Assembly (NCBI RefSeq): GCF_002083135.2
Contig: NZ_NBTM02000001.1
Coordinates: 1,798,001 to 1,862,000 of the forward strand
Reading direction: 5' to 3'
DNA from: Aerococcus viridans
Lineage (GTDB): Bacteria > Bacillota > Bacilli > Lactobacillales > Aerococcaceae
DNA length: 64,000 nt
Shown: in pieces, positions 49,872 to 59,309 of the stretch
How the letters are laid out: each line of letters starts with the position of its first letter
Position numbering within the stretch: the stretch's first letter is position 1
Program-made: the position numbers and the translations under genes
Notes under the pieces: generated by a model
Databases searched by the model: none
What the model was told of the DNA's origin: nothing
The model's input: the letters and a program-made list of their open reading frames with translations, nothing else

Positions 49872-50638
49872 TTGTTGACCTCCTTTATTTTATATACTTG
49901 AGTAAAATCTTCTTTTGCATGTCGGTCTTTAAAAATATTTGTAACAACTTGGAATTCGCAATCTAAGTTAACCGTGATTGGATAAGTTCTCTCAAACTTA
50001 CTTTGGTCAATCATGACATGAACGTCTATACTTTGACTGGCTGCCTGTTCTTTCAAAAAGGCTTCCTCTTCGTCAGTTGTCGTCAGTCCATCATCTAAAT
50101 CAATCCCATTCATCCCTAAAAACACATGGTGAAAATGGTATTTCTTTAATTGCTTATGAGCGCTTTGACCAACAATTGCTTGGGTATTCGCCCGTAAGGT
50201 GCCCCCTAATAATTGGATATTCAAGCCTTTACCAGCTGCAACAATCGCTTGATCGACACCATTCGTGACGATGTTTAATTGCATGTCCGGTGTGATGAAG
50301 TCAAGCATTAGTAAGGTCGTTGTACCGGCATCTAGATAAATAGTTTCGCCTTTTTCTATCAGACCCACTGCATGTTGAGCAATGATTCGCTTCTCATTTG
50401 CATTATTGAGTACCTTATCACTAAATCGGGGTTCTTCTCCAATTACAGGATTAGCACCCTTCTTCAATTTCGCGCCACCATGGACGCGAATTAAGAGTCC
50501 TTCATCTTCCATACTATCTAAATCACGACGCAAGGTTGACTCGCTGGCACCAGTCATGGTGACTAAGGTCTGCAAATCGACCATATGATGCTGGTTTAGG
50601 TAATCTAAGATGATCGTTTTTCGTTCCTCTAATAACAC
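49868..50638 (-). CDS. fruR: DeoR-family regulator of the fructose operon
   Basis: Regulator of 256 residues. N-terminal DeoR helix-turn-helix: ERKTIILDYLNQHHMVDLQTLVTMTGASESTLRRDLDSMEDEGLLIRVHGGA (shown here only as a landmark, residues 5-56 region). The DeoRC sugar-phosphate-sensing domain follows (IYLDAGTTTLLMLDFI). It starts at GTG 50638, with AAGGAG ten bases upstream. First in the operon, so it represses itself until fructose-1-phosphate is present. Confidence 0.92.
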   Translation of the reverse strand: MLLEERKTIILDYLNQHHMVDLQTLVTMTGASESTLRRDLDSMEDEGLLIRVHGGAKLKKGANPVIGEEPRFSDKVLNNANEKRIIAQHAVGLIEKGETIYLDAGTTTLLMLDFITPDMQLNIVTNGVDQAIVAAGKGLNIQLLGGTLRANTQAIVGQSAHKQLKKYHFHHVFLGMNGIDLDDGLTTTDEEEAFLKEQAASQSIDVHVMIDQSKFERTYPITVNLDCEFQVVTNIFKDRHAKEDFTQVYKIKEVNN

Positions 50639-50678
50639 CTTTTTCGAACTCCTTACATGTAAATATTTTATAAAGAAA

Positions 50679-50735
50679 ATGCAAACGCTTACTCAATACC
50701 ACAACCATTATACACGCAAAAACATTCAGAATCAA
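50679..50735 (-). promoter_or_regulatory. fruRKA promoter with downstream cre site
   Basis: Reverse strand TTGATT (50730-50735), 17-bp spacer, TATAAT (50707-50712). ATGCAAACGCTTACT (50679-50693 forward) matches cre at 14 of 15 positions and lies just after the start point, a roadblock position for CcpA. A TTACATGTAA palindrome (50653-50662) may be the FruR operator. Confidence 0.8.
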
Positions 50736-50812
50736 TCATTTTCTTTCAAATAACAAAGAGAACATCAAAATTCATGTTCTCTTCCATATCAAATGCTTAT
50801 TATTACGGCCTT

Positions 50813-51283
50813 TTACACAAATCCTTCTTCTGAATAAAACGGTGGCTGCCCCAAATGTTGGATGGCCTCATAACGATTTTGAACAATTTCATCCGCCATA
50901 GTTGGTAAATCAGTCAAGTTCACCCATTTTAAATCATCATGCTTATCAGTTTCCATAATGTGCGGTGTACCCACAAATCGGTCGGTCGTCAGATATATAT
51001 TATAGTAAGTAGTTTCGTCGTCTAAACGTAGGTGGGTTAAGCCAACAAATTCTAAATCGTCTGCTTGAATTAGAATGCCCAATTCTTCATATACTTCTCG
51101 AACCATTGCTTGGCGTACCGTTTCCTGTGCTTCAACATGCCCAGATATACAATCCCACTTATTCGCTAACATTTCCGTTTGCCCTCTGTGTTGTAACAGG
51201 ACTTGCTTTTGCCCACCCAATTTCCGGGTTAAAATTAATATGCCCGCTGAAGGGTTGGTATATCGCAATTTCTTACTTGCCAT
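50813..51283 (-). CDS. Nudix hydrolase
   Basis: Hydrolase of 156 residues for nucleoside-diphosphate-linked compounds. The Nudix box is complete: GHVEAQETVRQAMVREVYEELGI (about residues 47-69), with all the metal-binding Glu residues. KQVLLQHRGQTEMLANKWDC resembles the MutT/pyrophosphohydrolase type that handles oxidised nucleotides, but the substrate is not defined. It follows nnrD by 25 bp and may be cotranscribed with it, a pairing that would fit a housekeeping role. Confidence 0.87.
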   Translation of the reverse strand: MASKKLRYTNPSAGILILTRKLGGQKQVLLQHRGQTEMLANKWDCISGHVEAQETVRQAMVREVYEELGILIQADDLEFVGLTHLRLDDETTYYNIYLTTDRFVGTPHIMETDKHDDLKWVNLTDLPTMADEIVQNRYEAIQHLGQPPFYSEEGFV

Positions 51284-51308
51284 TTCATCACACTTTCTAA
51301 TTCTACTC

Positions 51309-52205
51309 CTAAATTACTTTTTTTGAGATTTCTTTCATTGCATAAGGAATTCGTTTGCTAATTTGACTAGGTAGGACGACATAATGGTCTTCATACAGCT
51401 GGTCACCAATGTAGGAGTGCAAGAAAACTGCCAGCTTAACTGCATCTGCCGTTTTGTTTACTTGACCTGCTAAACCAGCAATCATCCCAGCTAGCGTGTC
51501 CCCCATACCGCCAATTGCCATGCCAGGATTACCCCCGGGATTTCGGTAACTTACCGACTTATTTGGCGCATAAATTTCCGTTGATGAACCTTTCAATACT
51601 AGGATAGCACCCGCTTGATCTACCCAATTCTGAATGCTCGCTTGGTCATCGGCCTGGATTTTTCCTGCAGTCAGTGTACGCCATTCTCCTTGATGCGGTG
51701 TCAAAATGATTTCATGTTGATTGTCCGGGGTAAGTAATTCTTGGATTGTCTTCTCTTCATCTTCTGCCAAATCTGCCGCCAGTAAATTTAAAGCATCTGC
51801 GTCCAAGATAATCTTCAACGAGCGTTTAGCAGATGCAATTATGTTTTTAATTAGCTGCCATAAGTCCAGGTTATTCATTCCGAATCCAGGTCCAACCAAT
51901 AGTACATCCACTTTACCAATCATTTGCTTGATAGCTGACACATCCGCCCAATCGATGATCATAGCTTCCGGCAAAACAGTATGAATAGCAGGCAAGTTAG
52001 CTGAATCAGTTGCAATCGTGGTTAAACCTGCGCCTGAATTGACTGTAGCCATAGTCGCCATTTGAGCTGCACCACCCATGGCACGGTTCCCTGCAATAAT
52101 CAGGACATGACCAAACAGATTCTTATAGGCATCCACGGCACGAACTGGTATGAGATTTTTTATAGCTGTTAAATTTAAATCAACCTTTGATAATGTCACA
52201 ACCAT
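51309..52205 (-). CDS. nnrD: ADP-dependent NAD(P)H-hydrate dehydratase
   Basis: Repairs hydrated NADH and NADPH using ADP. About 298 residues, only the ribokinase-like dehydratase domain; the epimerase domain fused in many bacteria (NnrE) is absent. Signatures: HVLIIAGNRAMGGAAQMATMAT, LLVGPGFG, ILDADALNLL, TPHQGEW, and GGMGDTLAGMIAGL with the catalytic Asp. The start is ambiguous between GTG 52208, ATG 52205 and GTG 52199, the last having the best spacing from AAGGGG. Confidence 0.92.
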   Translation of the reverse strand: MVVTLSKVDLNLTAIKNLIPVRAVDAYKNLFGHVLIIAGNRAMGGAAQMATMATVNSGAGLTTIATDSANLPAIHTVLPEAMIIDWADVSAIKQMIGKVDVLLVGPGFGMNNLDLWQLIKNIIASAKRSLKIILDADALNLLAADLAEDEEKTIQELLTPDNQHEIILTPHQGEWRTLTAGKIQADDQASIQNWVDQAGAILVLKGSSTEIYAPNKSVSYRNPGGNPGMAIGGMGDTLAGMIAGLAGQVNKTADAVKLAVFLHSYIGDQLYEDHYVVLPSQISKRIPYAMKEISKKVI

Positions 52206-52260
52206 CACCCCTTTTCTTTCATTCTAGCACTAGTAAAGGCATATGCCTAACCCTTTACAC

Positions 52261-52293
52261 GCAAAAAGGTTGGCCATATTAGCCAACCTTTTA
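52261..52293. terminator. Terminator after gdhA
   Basis: AAAAGGTTGGC and GCCAACCTTTT, perfect 11-bp stem, loop of seven. Confidence 0.9.
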
Positions 52294-52321
52294 CTTACAC
52301 ATCGTGTGTAATGTATTTGAA

Positions 52322-53686
<1,365 letters not shown>

Positions 53687-53829
53687 TTAATTATTACAAT
53701 ATAATGAGAACAGTACTTATTATATACAAAATCACCAAAGAATAAAAGTTTTTTTGTGATAAAATGATAAACATTTTTACACGGAATTTTGAAAGTACTG
53801 TCTTTTACGTTAGATTATCTGTCATTACC

Positions 53830-55440
53830 CTACTCTGCTGTCTGAATATCGGCCCATCTATAGTTGATATAAGATTGACCTGGTCGATTGATATCAGATA
53901 CTTGTGGATTTTCTAAAATTGCTTGATAGGACTGATACACTGGAATCTGAACAGCATAATCATCTAAGTCAGCTTTTTCAAGATTTATCAGCGTTTCCCA
54001 TCTACCACTTGGGTCAAGTGCTTGCGCCAGACTTTTAGCCACCGATTCATCCAATTCATCATATTGATAATTTCCGCGGGTAATAGAAGAATCAAACCGT
54101 CCTAAATAGTTTATTGGGTCCCCGAAATCAGCTTGCCAGAAAGTGGCACCTAAGTCATAGTCCCCATCAGATAAAGCTGCAAATCGAGCAGATAACGGCA
54201 TAGTCTTTACAGTAACTTCGATACTTGGCAGGTTCTCTGTTAATTGTGATTGAATATACTCCGCAAAAATTTGACTTTCCTCGTCTTCGGCCACAACCAT
54301 CTCCAATGATAAGGAATCTAAGCCAGCCTCCGCCAAACCATTTTTCCAATTTTCCTGGGCATCTTCTAAATCGTAATCTGTTTCAATCGTCGCATCATCT
54401 CTAAAATCAGCATCTGTTTCAGGGTTCCAGGCCACCTCACGTGATACAAAACCATTGGTCGCAACCGACCCGTTTTGTAAAATATTATCTACAAAGGCTT
54501 CCCGGTCAATGGCTTCGTAAATAGCACGGCGGATATTCAAGTTATCTAGACCCGGTGTTTCGTGGTTAACTTCGATATAATTCGTCCGCGGAATTGGATA
54601 AGTCTGGTAGTCTTCATTATTTTGGTTTTGGACTGCAAAATTACCAGTTAATTCGATGACATCTAATTGGCCAGAATCGTATAAATTTAGTGCAGTGGCT
54701 GTTTCAGGTAGGTATTGGAAAATAACCGCATCTAAATTGACATTGTCAGCATCCCAGTAGTGGTCATTTTTCGCAAAAGTCCAAGTGTTTCCAGTCGCTG
54801 CATTCCATTCTTTCAAAACAAATGGTCCGTTATAGACAGCAGAGTCACTGGTAGACCCGTATTGGTCACCTGCTGCTTCAACGACCTCTTGATTTTGCGG
54901 GTAGTAAGCAGGTACGGTCAAAAGATCGGTAAAGTAAGCTGTTGGATTTTCTAAGGTGATTTCCAAAGTTCTATCATCCATTGCCCGAACACCTAATTCA
55001 CTGGTATCTAATTCGCCAGCCATGATTTCTGTGGCATTGTTGATTGTGCCGTCAAACATATAGGCATAAGGTGCACCCAGGTCGGGATCCACCATTCGTT
55101 GCCATGCATAGACGTAATCGTTGGCTGTCACGGGATTGCCGTTCGACCAGGTCGCTGCTTCCTTCAATTTGATGGTGTAAACAGTCCCATCCTCAGAAAC
55201 TGTCGGCATGTCGTTTGCATCCGCCGCAATTAATTGGTTATCCAAATCATAAGTATACAAACTGTTATAAAAGTTCATATTGGCTGTGATTGTTGCAATA
55301 TTCGATGCCGCAAAAGCCGTATCAGCTGATTGAATTTCATCCGTGGATTGGATATTTAAGACCTTTTCTGTAGCTTCTTCATTAGTGCCTCAAGCCGCAA
55401 GCATTACCGCTGACACTATTCCCAACCCTATTTTCTTCAT
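53830..55440 (-). pseudogene. Oligopeptide-binding lipoprotein OppA-like, TGA at the lipobox cysteine
   Basis: Peptide ABC transporter binding protein, SBP family 5. From ATG 55440 (GGAGGT seven bases upstream) the frame reads MKKIGLGIVSAVMLAA, then TGA (55390-55392) as codon 17, then GTNEEATEK and an intact mature protein to 53830 (TIKLKEAATWSNGNPVTANDYVYAWQRMV, NLNIRRAIYEAIDREAFV). The position is exactly the lipobox cysteine (LAA-C-G). One base change from TGC or TGT explains it. The remaining 520 codons are undamaged. Without Cys there would be neither anchor nor protein, unless the stop is read through or translation restarts at ATG 55278, which lacks the signal peptide. Confidence 0.85.
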
Positions 55441-55693
55441 ACATTTTACCTCCCAAATTTCTTGATAGCATTTGATTCATTATACAATTGTCCCCCCTGA
55501 TTTCAAGTTACAAGTGACAGGCACTTTTATTTTTGGTAAAATTTTAACTTGGTTGTTTCAATATTTTTATTGAACGAAGTACCAAATTTGCACTTATAAT
55601 TCCTCATGAATTTTTTAAAAATTTGGAAATTCCCATACATCAGCCTTTTAGCTCAAGTCCTATTGATGAAAAAAAGAATTTAAGCTAAACAAC

Positions 55694-55754
55694 TTGACTC
55701 AGAACTATAAACCCTATATATTGTGTTCATAAGATAAATCACAACTATATGTGG
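55694..55754 (+). promoter_or_regulatory. nrdH promoter with two NrdR-like boxes
   Basis: TTGACT (55694-55699), 17-bp spacer, TATATT (55717-55722). ACCCTATATATTGTGT (55711-55726) closely resembles the NrdR box and covers the -10; ACAACTATATGTGG (55741-55754) is a weaker second copy. The centre spacing (~28 bp) is shorter than the usual 31-32. Nothing else is evident in 55441-55693 apart from the oppA upstream region. Confidence 0.6.
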
Positions 55755-55773
55755 CATATTTAGGGGGATAATA

Positions 55774-55995
55774 ATGGTAACTGTATACACAAAACCAAAT
55801 TGCATGCAATGCAATTTCACAAAAAAATATTTAACTGAAAAAGAAATCGAATTTCAAACAATCGATATTACAGAATCAGAAGAAGCATTAGCTAAAGTTA
55901 AAGGCATGGGCTTCCAAGCTGTACCTGTAATCGTTGCCGAAAACGAAGAAGCTTTCTACGGTTTCCAACCAGACCGTTTAGCAAAATTAGTTTAA
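55774..55995 (+). CDS. nrdH: Glutaredoxin-like protein NrdH
   Basis: Small thiol-disulfide carrier of 73 residues that reduces class Ib ribonucleotide reductase. Redox motif CMQC at 10-13 (the NrdH form), and the C-terminal half has KGMGFQAVPVIVAENEEAFYGFQPDRLAKL, the typical NrdH end. GGGGG-rich site before the ATG. It stands alone: nrdI, nrdE and nrdF, usually beside it, are not in this window. NrdR-like boxes suggest that it is still controlled with them. Confidence 0.93.
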   Translation: MVTVYTKPNCMQCNFTKKYLTEKEIEFQTIDITESEEALAKVKGMGFQAVPVIVAENEEAFYGFQPDRLAKLV

Positions 55996-56007
55996 TCAAA
56001 TCAAATG

Positions 56008-56043
56008 AAACGACTGAAGTTTGACCTTCAGTCGTTTTTATAT
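56008..56043 (+). terminator. Terminator after nrdH
   Basis: AAACGACTGAAG and CTTCAGTCGTTT, perfect 12-bp stem, then T's. Confidence 0.92.
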
Positions 56044-56106
56044 AAAAAGCGTCACGCCCTTTCCCTCATCATCATGATTTAGGATTTGGACTGTGGCGCT
56101 TTTTTG
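56044..56106 (-). terminator. Terminator of the ABC importer operon
   Basis: Outer stem AAAAAGCGTCAC / GTGGCGCTTTTT with one mismatch and a long loop; reverse-strand T run. Confidence 0.65.
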
Positions 56107-56107
56107 T

Positions 56108-56908
56108 TTAAATAGAATTTTCTTGTTCTTGATAGTCTGATTCAGCCAAGTCGGCCATGATTTGGTATAAATCACCTGCTGTCAACTGATCTTTTTCTTC
56201 TTTACTAAAGTCTTTAATGATTTTACCGTGGTGTAAAAGGATCATCCGGTTACCATATAACAAGGCATCTTGGAGATTATGAGTAATCATTAAGGCTGTT
56301 AGGTTATGGTCTTTTACTTGGTCAGATGAAATTTCTAAAATGCGTTTAGATGTCTTTGCGTCTAAGGCTGCTGTATGTTCATCTAATAATAAAATTTCTG
56401 GTTTAGTGATAGTTGCCATCAATAAAGCAATCGCTTGTCTTTGCCCTCCGGATAATAAGCCGATTTCAGCATCCAATCGATTTTCTAAGCCTAAATGTAA
56501 TTGGCTTAAGGCCTCATGGAATTGTTTGCGGTTATCATCCTTAATAGCTAAACCTAGACCTCTTTTTTGACCGCGTTTCAAAGCTAATGATAAGTTTTCT
56601 TCAACCGTCATTCGTGGTGCTGTTCCCATTGACGGGTTTTGGAATACGCGGGAAACAAATTTAGCCCGGTCCTCTTCAGCAAGACGACTAATATCTTTAT
56701 CGTTTAAAGTGATGGCACCTGAGTCTAACAGGAAGGTGCCAGCAATGGCGTTTAATAGGGTTGATTTTCCTGCCCCGTTACCCCCGACAATGGTAATGAA
56801 ATCGCCCTTTTCCACTGTTAATGATAAGTCATCTAAGGCTGCGAAGGCATCCGGTGTTCGTTTGTTAAATACTTTTCTCGCTTGGTTAATTTCTAATAAG
56901 GTCGTCAT
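56108..56908 (-). CDS. ABC importer ATPase, TrpXYZ-like family
   Basis: ATPase of 266 residues. Walker A GGNGAGKST, Q-loop VFQNPSMGTAPRMTV, signature LLSGGQRQAIALLMAT, Walker B ILLLDEHTAALD, H-loop ITHNLQDA. The HTAALD and QNPSMGT variants are typical of the PF04392-linked importers (tryptophan/tyrosine or unknown substrate). It overlaps the permease gene by one base (start A shared with the stop). Confidence 0.88.
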   Translation of the reverse strand: MTTLLEINQARKVFNKRTPDAFAALDDLSLTVEKGDFITIVGGNGAGKSTLLNAIAGTFLLDSGAITLNDKDISRLAEEDRAKFVSRVFQNPSMGTAPRMTVEENLSLALKRGQKRGLGLAIKDDNRKQFHEALSQLHLGLENRLDAEIGLLSGGQRQAIALLMATITKPEILLLDEHTAALDAKTSKRILEISSDQVKDHNLTALMITHNLQDALLYGNRMILLHHGKIIKDFSKEEKDQLTAGDLYQIMADLAESDYQEQENSI

Positions 56909-57798
56909 TATTTAGCCACCTTTCTGTATTCACGGTAGTCGGCTACTTTATTTTGAATGGTTGGAATAGCCAGACATAAAGCAACGATAATTGCTGAGAA
57001 TAGACGGAAATCATTCGCTTCAAAGTTCATCATTAAGACAATCGTTAATAGTAAGCGGTAAATAATTGAGCCCACTAGGATTGTAATAAAACGAACCCCT
57101 AATTTCACATTACGGAATAGGACTTCCCCAATAATAATGGAAGCTAAACCAATCACTACAGTACCAACACCCATTTGAATATCCGCATAGCCGTTATCAG
57201 TAGAAACAATATAACCTGACACAGCGATCAATCCATTGGCTAGCATGTAACCAAGCATAGTCATCTCTGACGTTTCAATCCCTAGTGATTTAGCCATTTG
57301 CATATTATCACCTGTTGCAATCAAAGCTTGCCCCATTTCGGTTTTAAAGAAATAAGTTAACAGGAATATAATTGCTGCTACAATGATCAAACCAATCACA
57401 ATGGTATCTACATTACGTGGCAAGGATAAACCAGCAATCGCAGTTTTTAAAGTCGTCACCGTTGATAAAGACATGTTGGCCTTACCCATGATTTTCAAGT
57501 TGATTGAGTAAATCCCTGTCATGGTAATTATACCTGCTAATAACGGATTAATTTTCAAGCGGGTTACTAAAAAACCTGTAACTGCTCCTGCAGCCATACC
57601 TGCTAAAAATGAAATCAACAATGATGTGAAAGGATCTATATTAAAGTAAAGCATTTGGGCACCAATGGCACCACCCAGTACAAACGACCCTTCAGTTGTC
57701 ATATCCGGTGCATTTAAAATTCTAAAAGTGATATAAATGCCGAGACCCATTACAGCCCAGATTGTCCCTTGAGAAAAAGCACTAATTATCATGTCCAT
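56908..57798 (-). CDS. ABC importer permease, TrpXYZ-like family
   Basis: Permease of 296 residues with about nine helices, of the branched-chain-permease-like fold used by PF04392 systems. GIYITFRILNAPDMTTEGSFVLGGAIGAQ and KMGKANMS/ATGDNMQMAKSLGIETSEM are conserved landmarks. Single permease gene, so a homodimer is expected. Confidence 0.88.
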   Translation of the reverse strand: MDMIISAFSQGTIWAVMGLGIYITFRILNAPDMTTEGSFVLGGAIGAQMLYFNIDPFTSLLISFLAGMAAGAVTGFLVTRLKINPLLAGIITMTGIYSINLKIMGKANMSLSTVTTLKTAIAGLSLPRNVDTIVIGLIIVAAIIFLLTYFFKTEMGQALIATGDNMQMAKSLGIETSEMTMLGYMLANGLIAVSGYIVSTDNGYADIQMGVGTVVIGLASIIIGEVLFRNVKLGVRFITILVGSIIYRLLLTIVLMMNFEANDFRLFSAIIVALCLAIPTIQNKVADYREYRKVAK

Positions 57799-57810
57799 AT
57801 GGTCTCCTCC

Positions 57811-58878
57811 TTATTTGCCAACTAATTCAGCATATTCGTCACTGTTAACATCAATTGCCGCATCGATTAATGCTTGTGGTAGTTGAATGCCCAATTCTTC
57901 AGCTTTAGCCGTATTGATGTAAGTATCTGTCTTATCATTGTAGACAATTGGATAAGTTGCCGTATCCGCGCCTTCAATGACATCTGCTACTACTTTAGCT
58001 GTATCTAAACCGAATTGATATTGGTTGATACCAACAGTCGCTAACCCACCGTCAGCAACCATAGCGTCAACTACTGGAATAACTGGAATGCCTTTTGCAT
58101 CTGTTACTTGAATTAAGGTATCCATAGCACTAGCAATTGTATTGTCATTTGGTACCCAGATAACATCCACTTGACCAGCTAATTGTTCAGCGACTGACGC
58201 TAGATCATTTGTTGAAGTAATGGTAGATTCTACTACGTTCAACCCTCTTGATTCTGCTTCAGCCTTGGCTTCACTAACCGTTTTCGTTACATTCGATTCT
58301 GAAGAATTGTAAATAATGCCGACATCTTCTATATCTGGTAAAATTTCTTCCATTAAATCAAATTGTTCTGCAACTGGTGCCATATCTGTAACCCCTGTGA
58401 CGTTAGCCCCTGGTTGTTCATCAGAGGCGATAAAACCGTTGTTAGCTGGGTCTGATACCGCAGATAAGATCACCGGACGATCGCCGTTAGCGGCATTGGC
58501 TAAAGCTTGCGCAGCTGGGGTTGCGATGCCGACTAAAATATCTGCATTTTCAGCAAGAAAAGCATTCGCAATCATGGCTAAATCAGATTGGTTTCCTTGG
58601 CCATTTTGGTAATCAATTGTGATGTTTTCACCATCTACATAGCCACGTTCAGCCATGCCATCATAGAAACCGTCTCTAATTTGGTCTAATGAAGGATGTT
58701 GGATGAATTGTAATAAACCGATAGTGATGTCTTCTTCTGTTTCCACTAATTGAGATTCATCTACCTCTTGACTGGCGGCCTCTAGTCCCTCTCGTTTTGC
58801 AATAAGGGTTGGCATTACAAGATATAATGCAAAAAGGGCAATCACTAATACCGCACCCATACTTGAAATTTTCTTCAT
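57811..58878 (-). CDS. ABC importer substrate-binding protein (PF04392 type)
   Basis: Extracellular binding protein of 355 residues. An N-terminal membrane segment (MGAVLVIALFALYLVMPTLI) is followed by an acidic linker and then the domain IGLLQFIQHPSLDQIRDGF. It has no lipobox cysteine, so it is held by the uncleaved helix or released. GIIYNSSESNVTKTVSEAKAEAESRGL and DNTIASAMDTLIQVTDAKGIPVIPVVD are family-typical. First gene of the operon, behind a long structured leader. Substrate likely an amino acid; relatives take tryptophan or tyrosine. Confidence 0.87.
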   Translation of the reverse strand: MKKISSMGAVLVIALFALYLVMPTLIAKREGLEAASQEVDESQLVETEEDITIGLLQFIQHPSLDQIRDGFYDGMAERGYVDGENITIDYQNGQGNQSDLAMIANAFLAENADILVGIATPAAQALANAANGDRPVILSAVSDPANNGFIASDEQPGANVTGVTDMAPVAEQFDLMEEILPDIEDVGIIYNSSESNVTKTVSEAKAEAESRGLNVVESTITSTNDLASVAEQLAGQVDVIWVPNDNTIASAMDTLIQVTDAKGIPVIPVVDAMVADGGLATVGINQYQFGLDTAKVVADVIEGADTATYPIVYNDKTDTYINTAKAEELGIQLPQALIDAAIDVNSDEYAELVGK

Positions 58879-59155
58879 GTCTTTCCTCCTAATTTTGACA
58901 ATAAAAAACGTCCTACTCTAAACTGTAGGACGCTAGGTCCCACATAGTTGATTGGTAAATCATTACTATCATGTCTATGTGGGGGGTTATTTTGAAAGGC
59001 TCAAATTTTTCTCCACATAAATACAGTCCAGAAAACTGAAGTTGTATCTATGCGCACTCGTGCAGATACAACTAATTCATGTGGCTTTGCCAGTATTTCA
59101 TTGTTTGCACAGTAGTTAACATTTGAGTGGCTCCCTTCGTCTTTGAAATCTCGTT
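58879..59155 (-). ncRNA. Structured 5' leader with intrinsic terminator, class unassigned
   Basis: Reverse strand. The leader is about 275 nt. Helices seen: CTCAAAT with ATTTGAG; inside it CCACAT with ATGTGG; inside that GTTGTATCT with AGATACAAC and a CAGT/ACTG hairpin. Then CCCACATAG pairs with CTATGTGGG, followed by the terminator CGTCCTAC / GTAGGACG plus T6 (about 58905-58932). A GTGGGACC string agrees with the T-box core GTGGNACC, but the rest of a T-box stem I is not recognised. Likely a riboswitch or T-box-type attenuator sensing the transported compound. Confidence 0.6.
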
Positions 59156-59164
59156 AAACAAATA

Positions 59165-59213
59165 TTAACAAATCATGAGAAAAATGACAAGCATAATATC
59201 TGAAAAATGACAA
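59165..59213 (-). promoter_or_regulatory. Promoter of the ABC importer leader, with a direct repeat
   Basis: TTGTCATTTTTC occurs twice on the reverse strand (59202-59213 and 59179-59190), 23 bp apart. The second supplies TTGTCA as -35, with TAATAT 17 bp later as -10. Confidence 0.55.
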
Positions 59214-59255
59214 TTTCTGCCTAGAAAAAATTTTGTCAGCGAAAAATCGCCTTTT

Positions 59256-59284
59256 TTGCCAAAATTGCCAATTACCCTTATAAT
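59256..59284 (+). promoter_or_regulatory. rqcH promoter
   Basis: TTGCCA (59256-59261), 17-bp spacer, TATAAT (59279-59284). Confidence 0.7.
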
Positions 59285-59309
59285 GAAATGCTAGGAAGGT
59301 GGTGCTTAC

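Noticed and set aside
55390-55392. TGA in oppA as a selenocysteine codon
   Set aside because: No SECIS-like hairpin was recognised just after it, and a lipobox selenocysteine has no precedent I know of; a point mutation is simpler.
58930-58945. Calling the ABC leader a T-box outright
   Set aside because: Only the short GTGGNACC core agrees; specifier loop and other stem I features were not found, so the class is left open.
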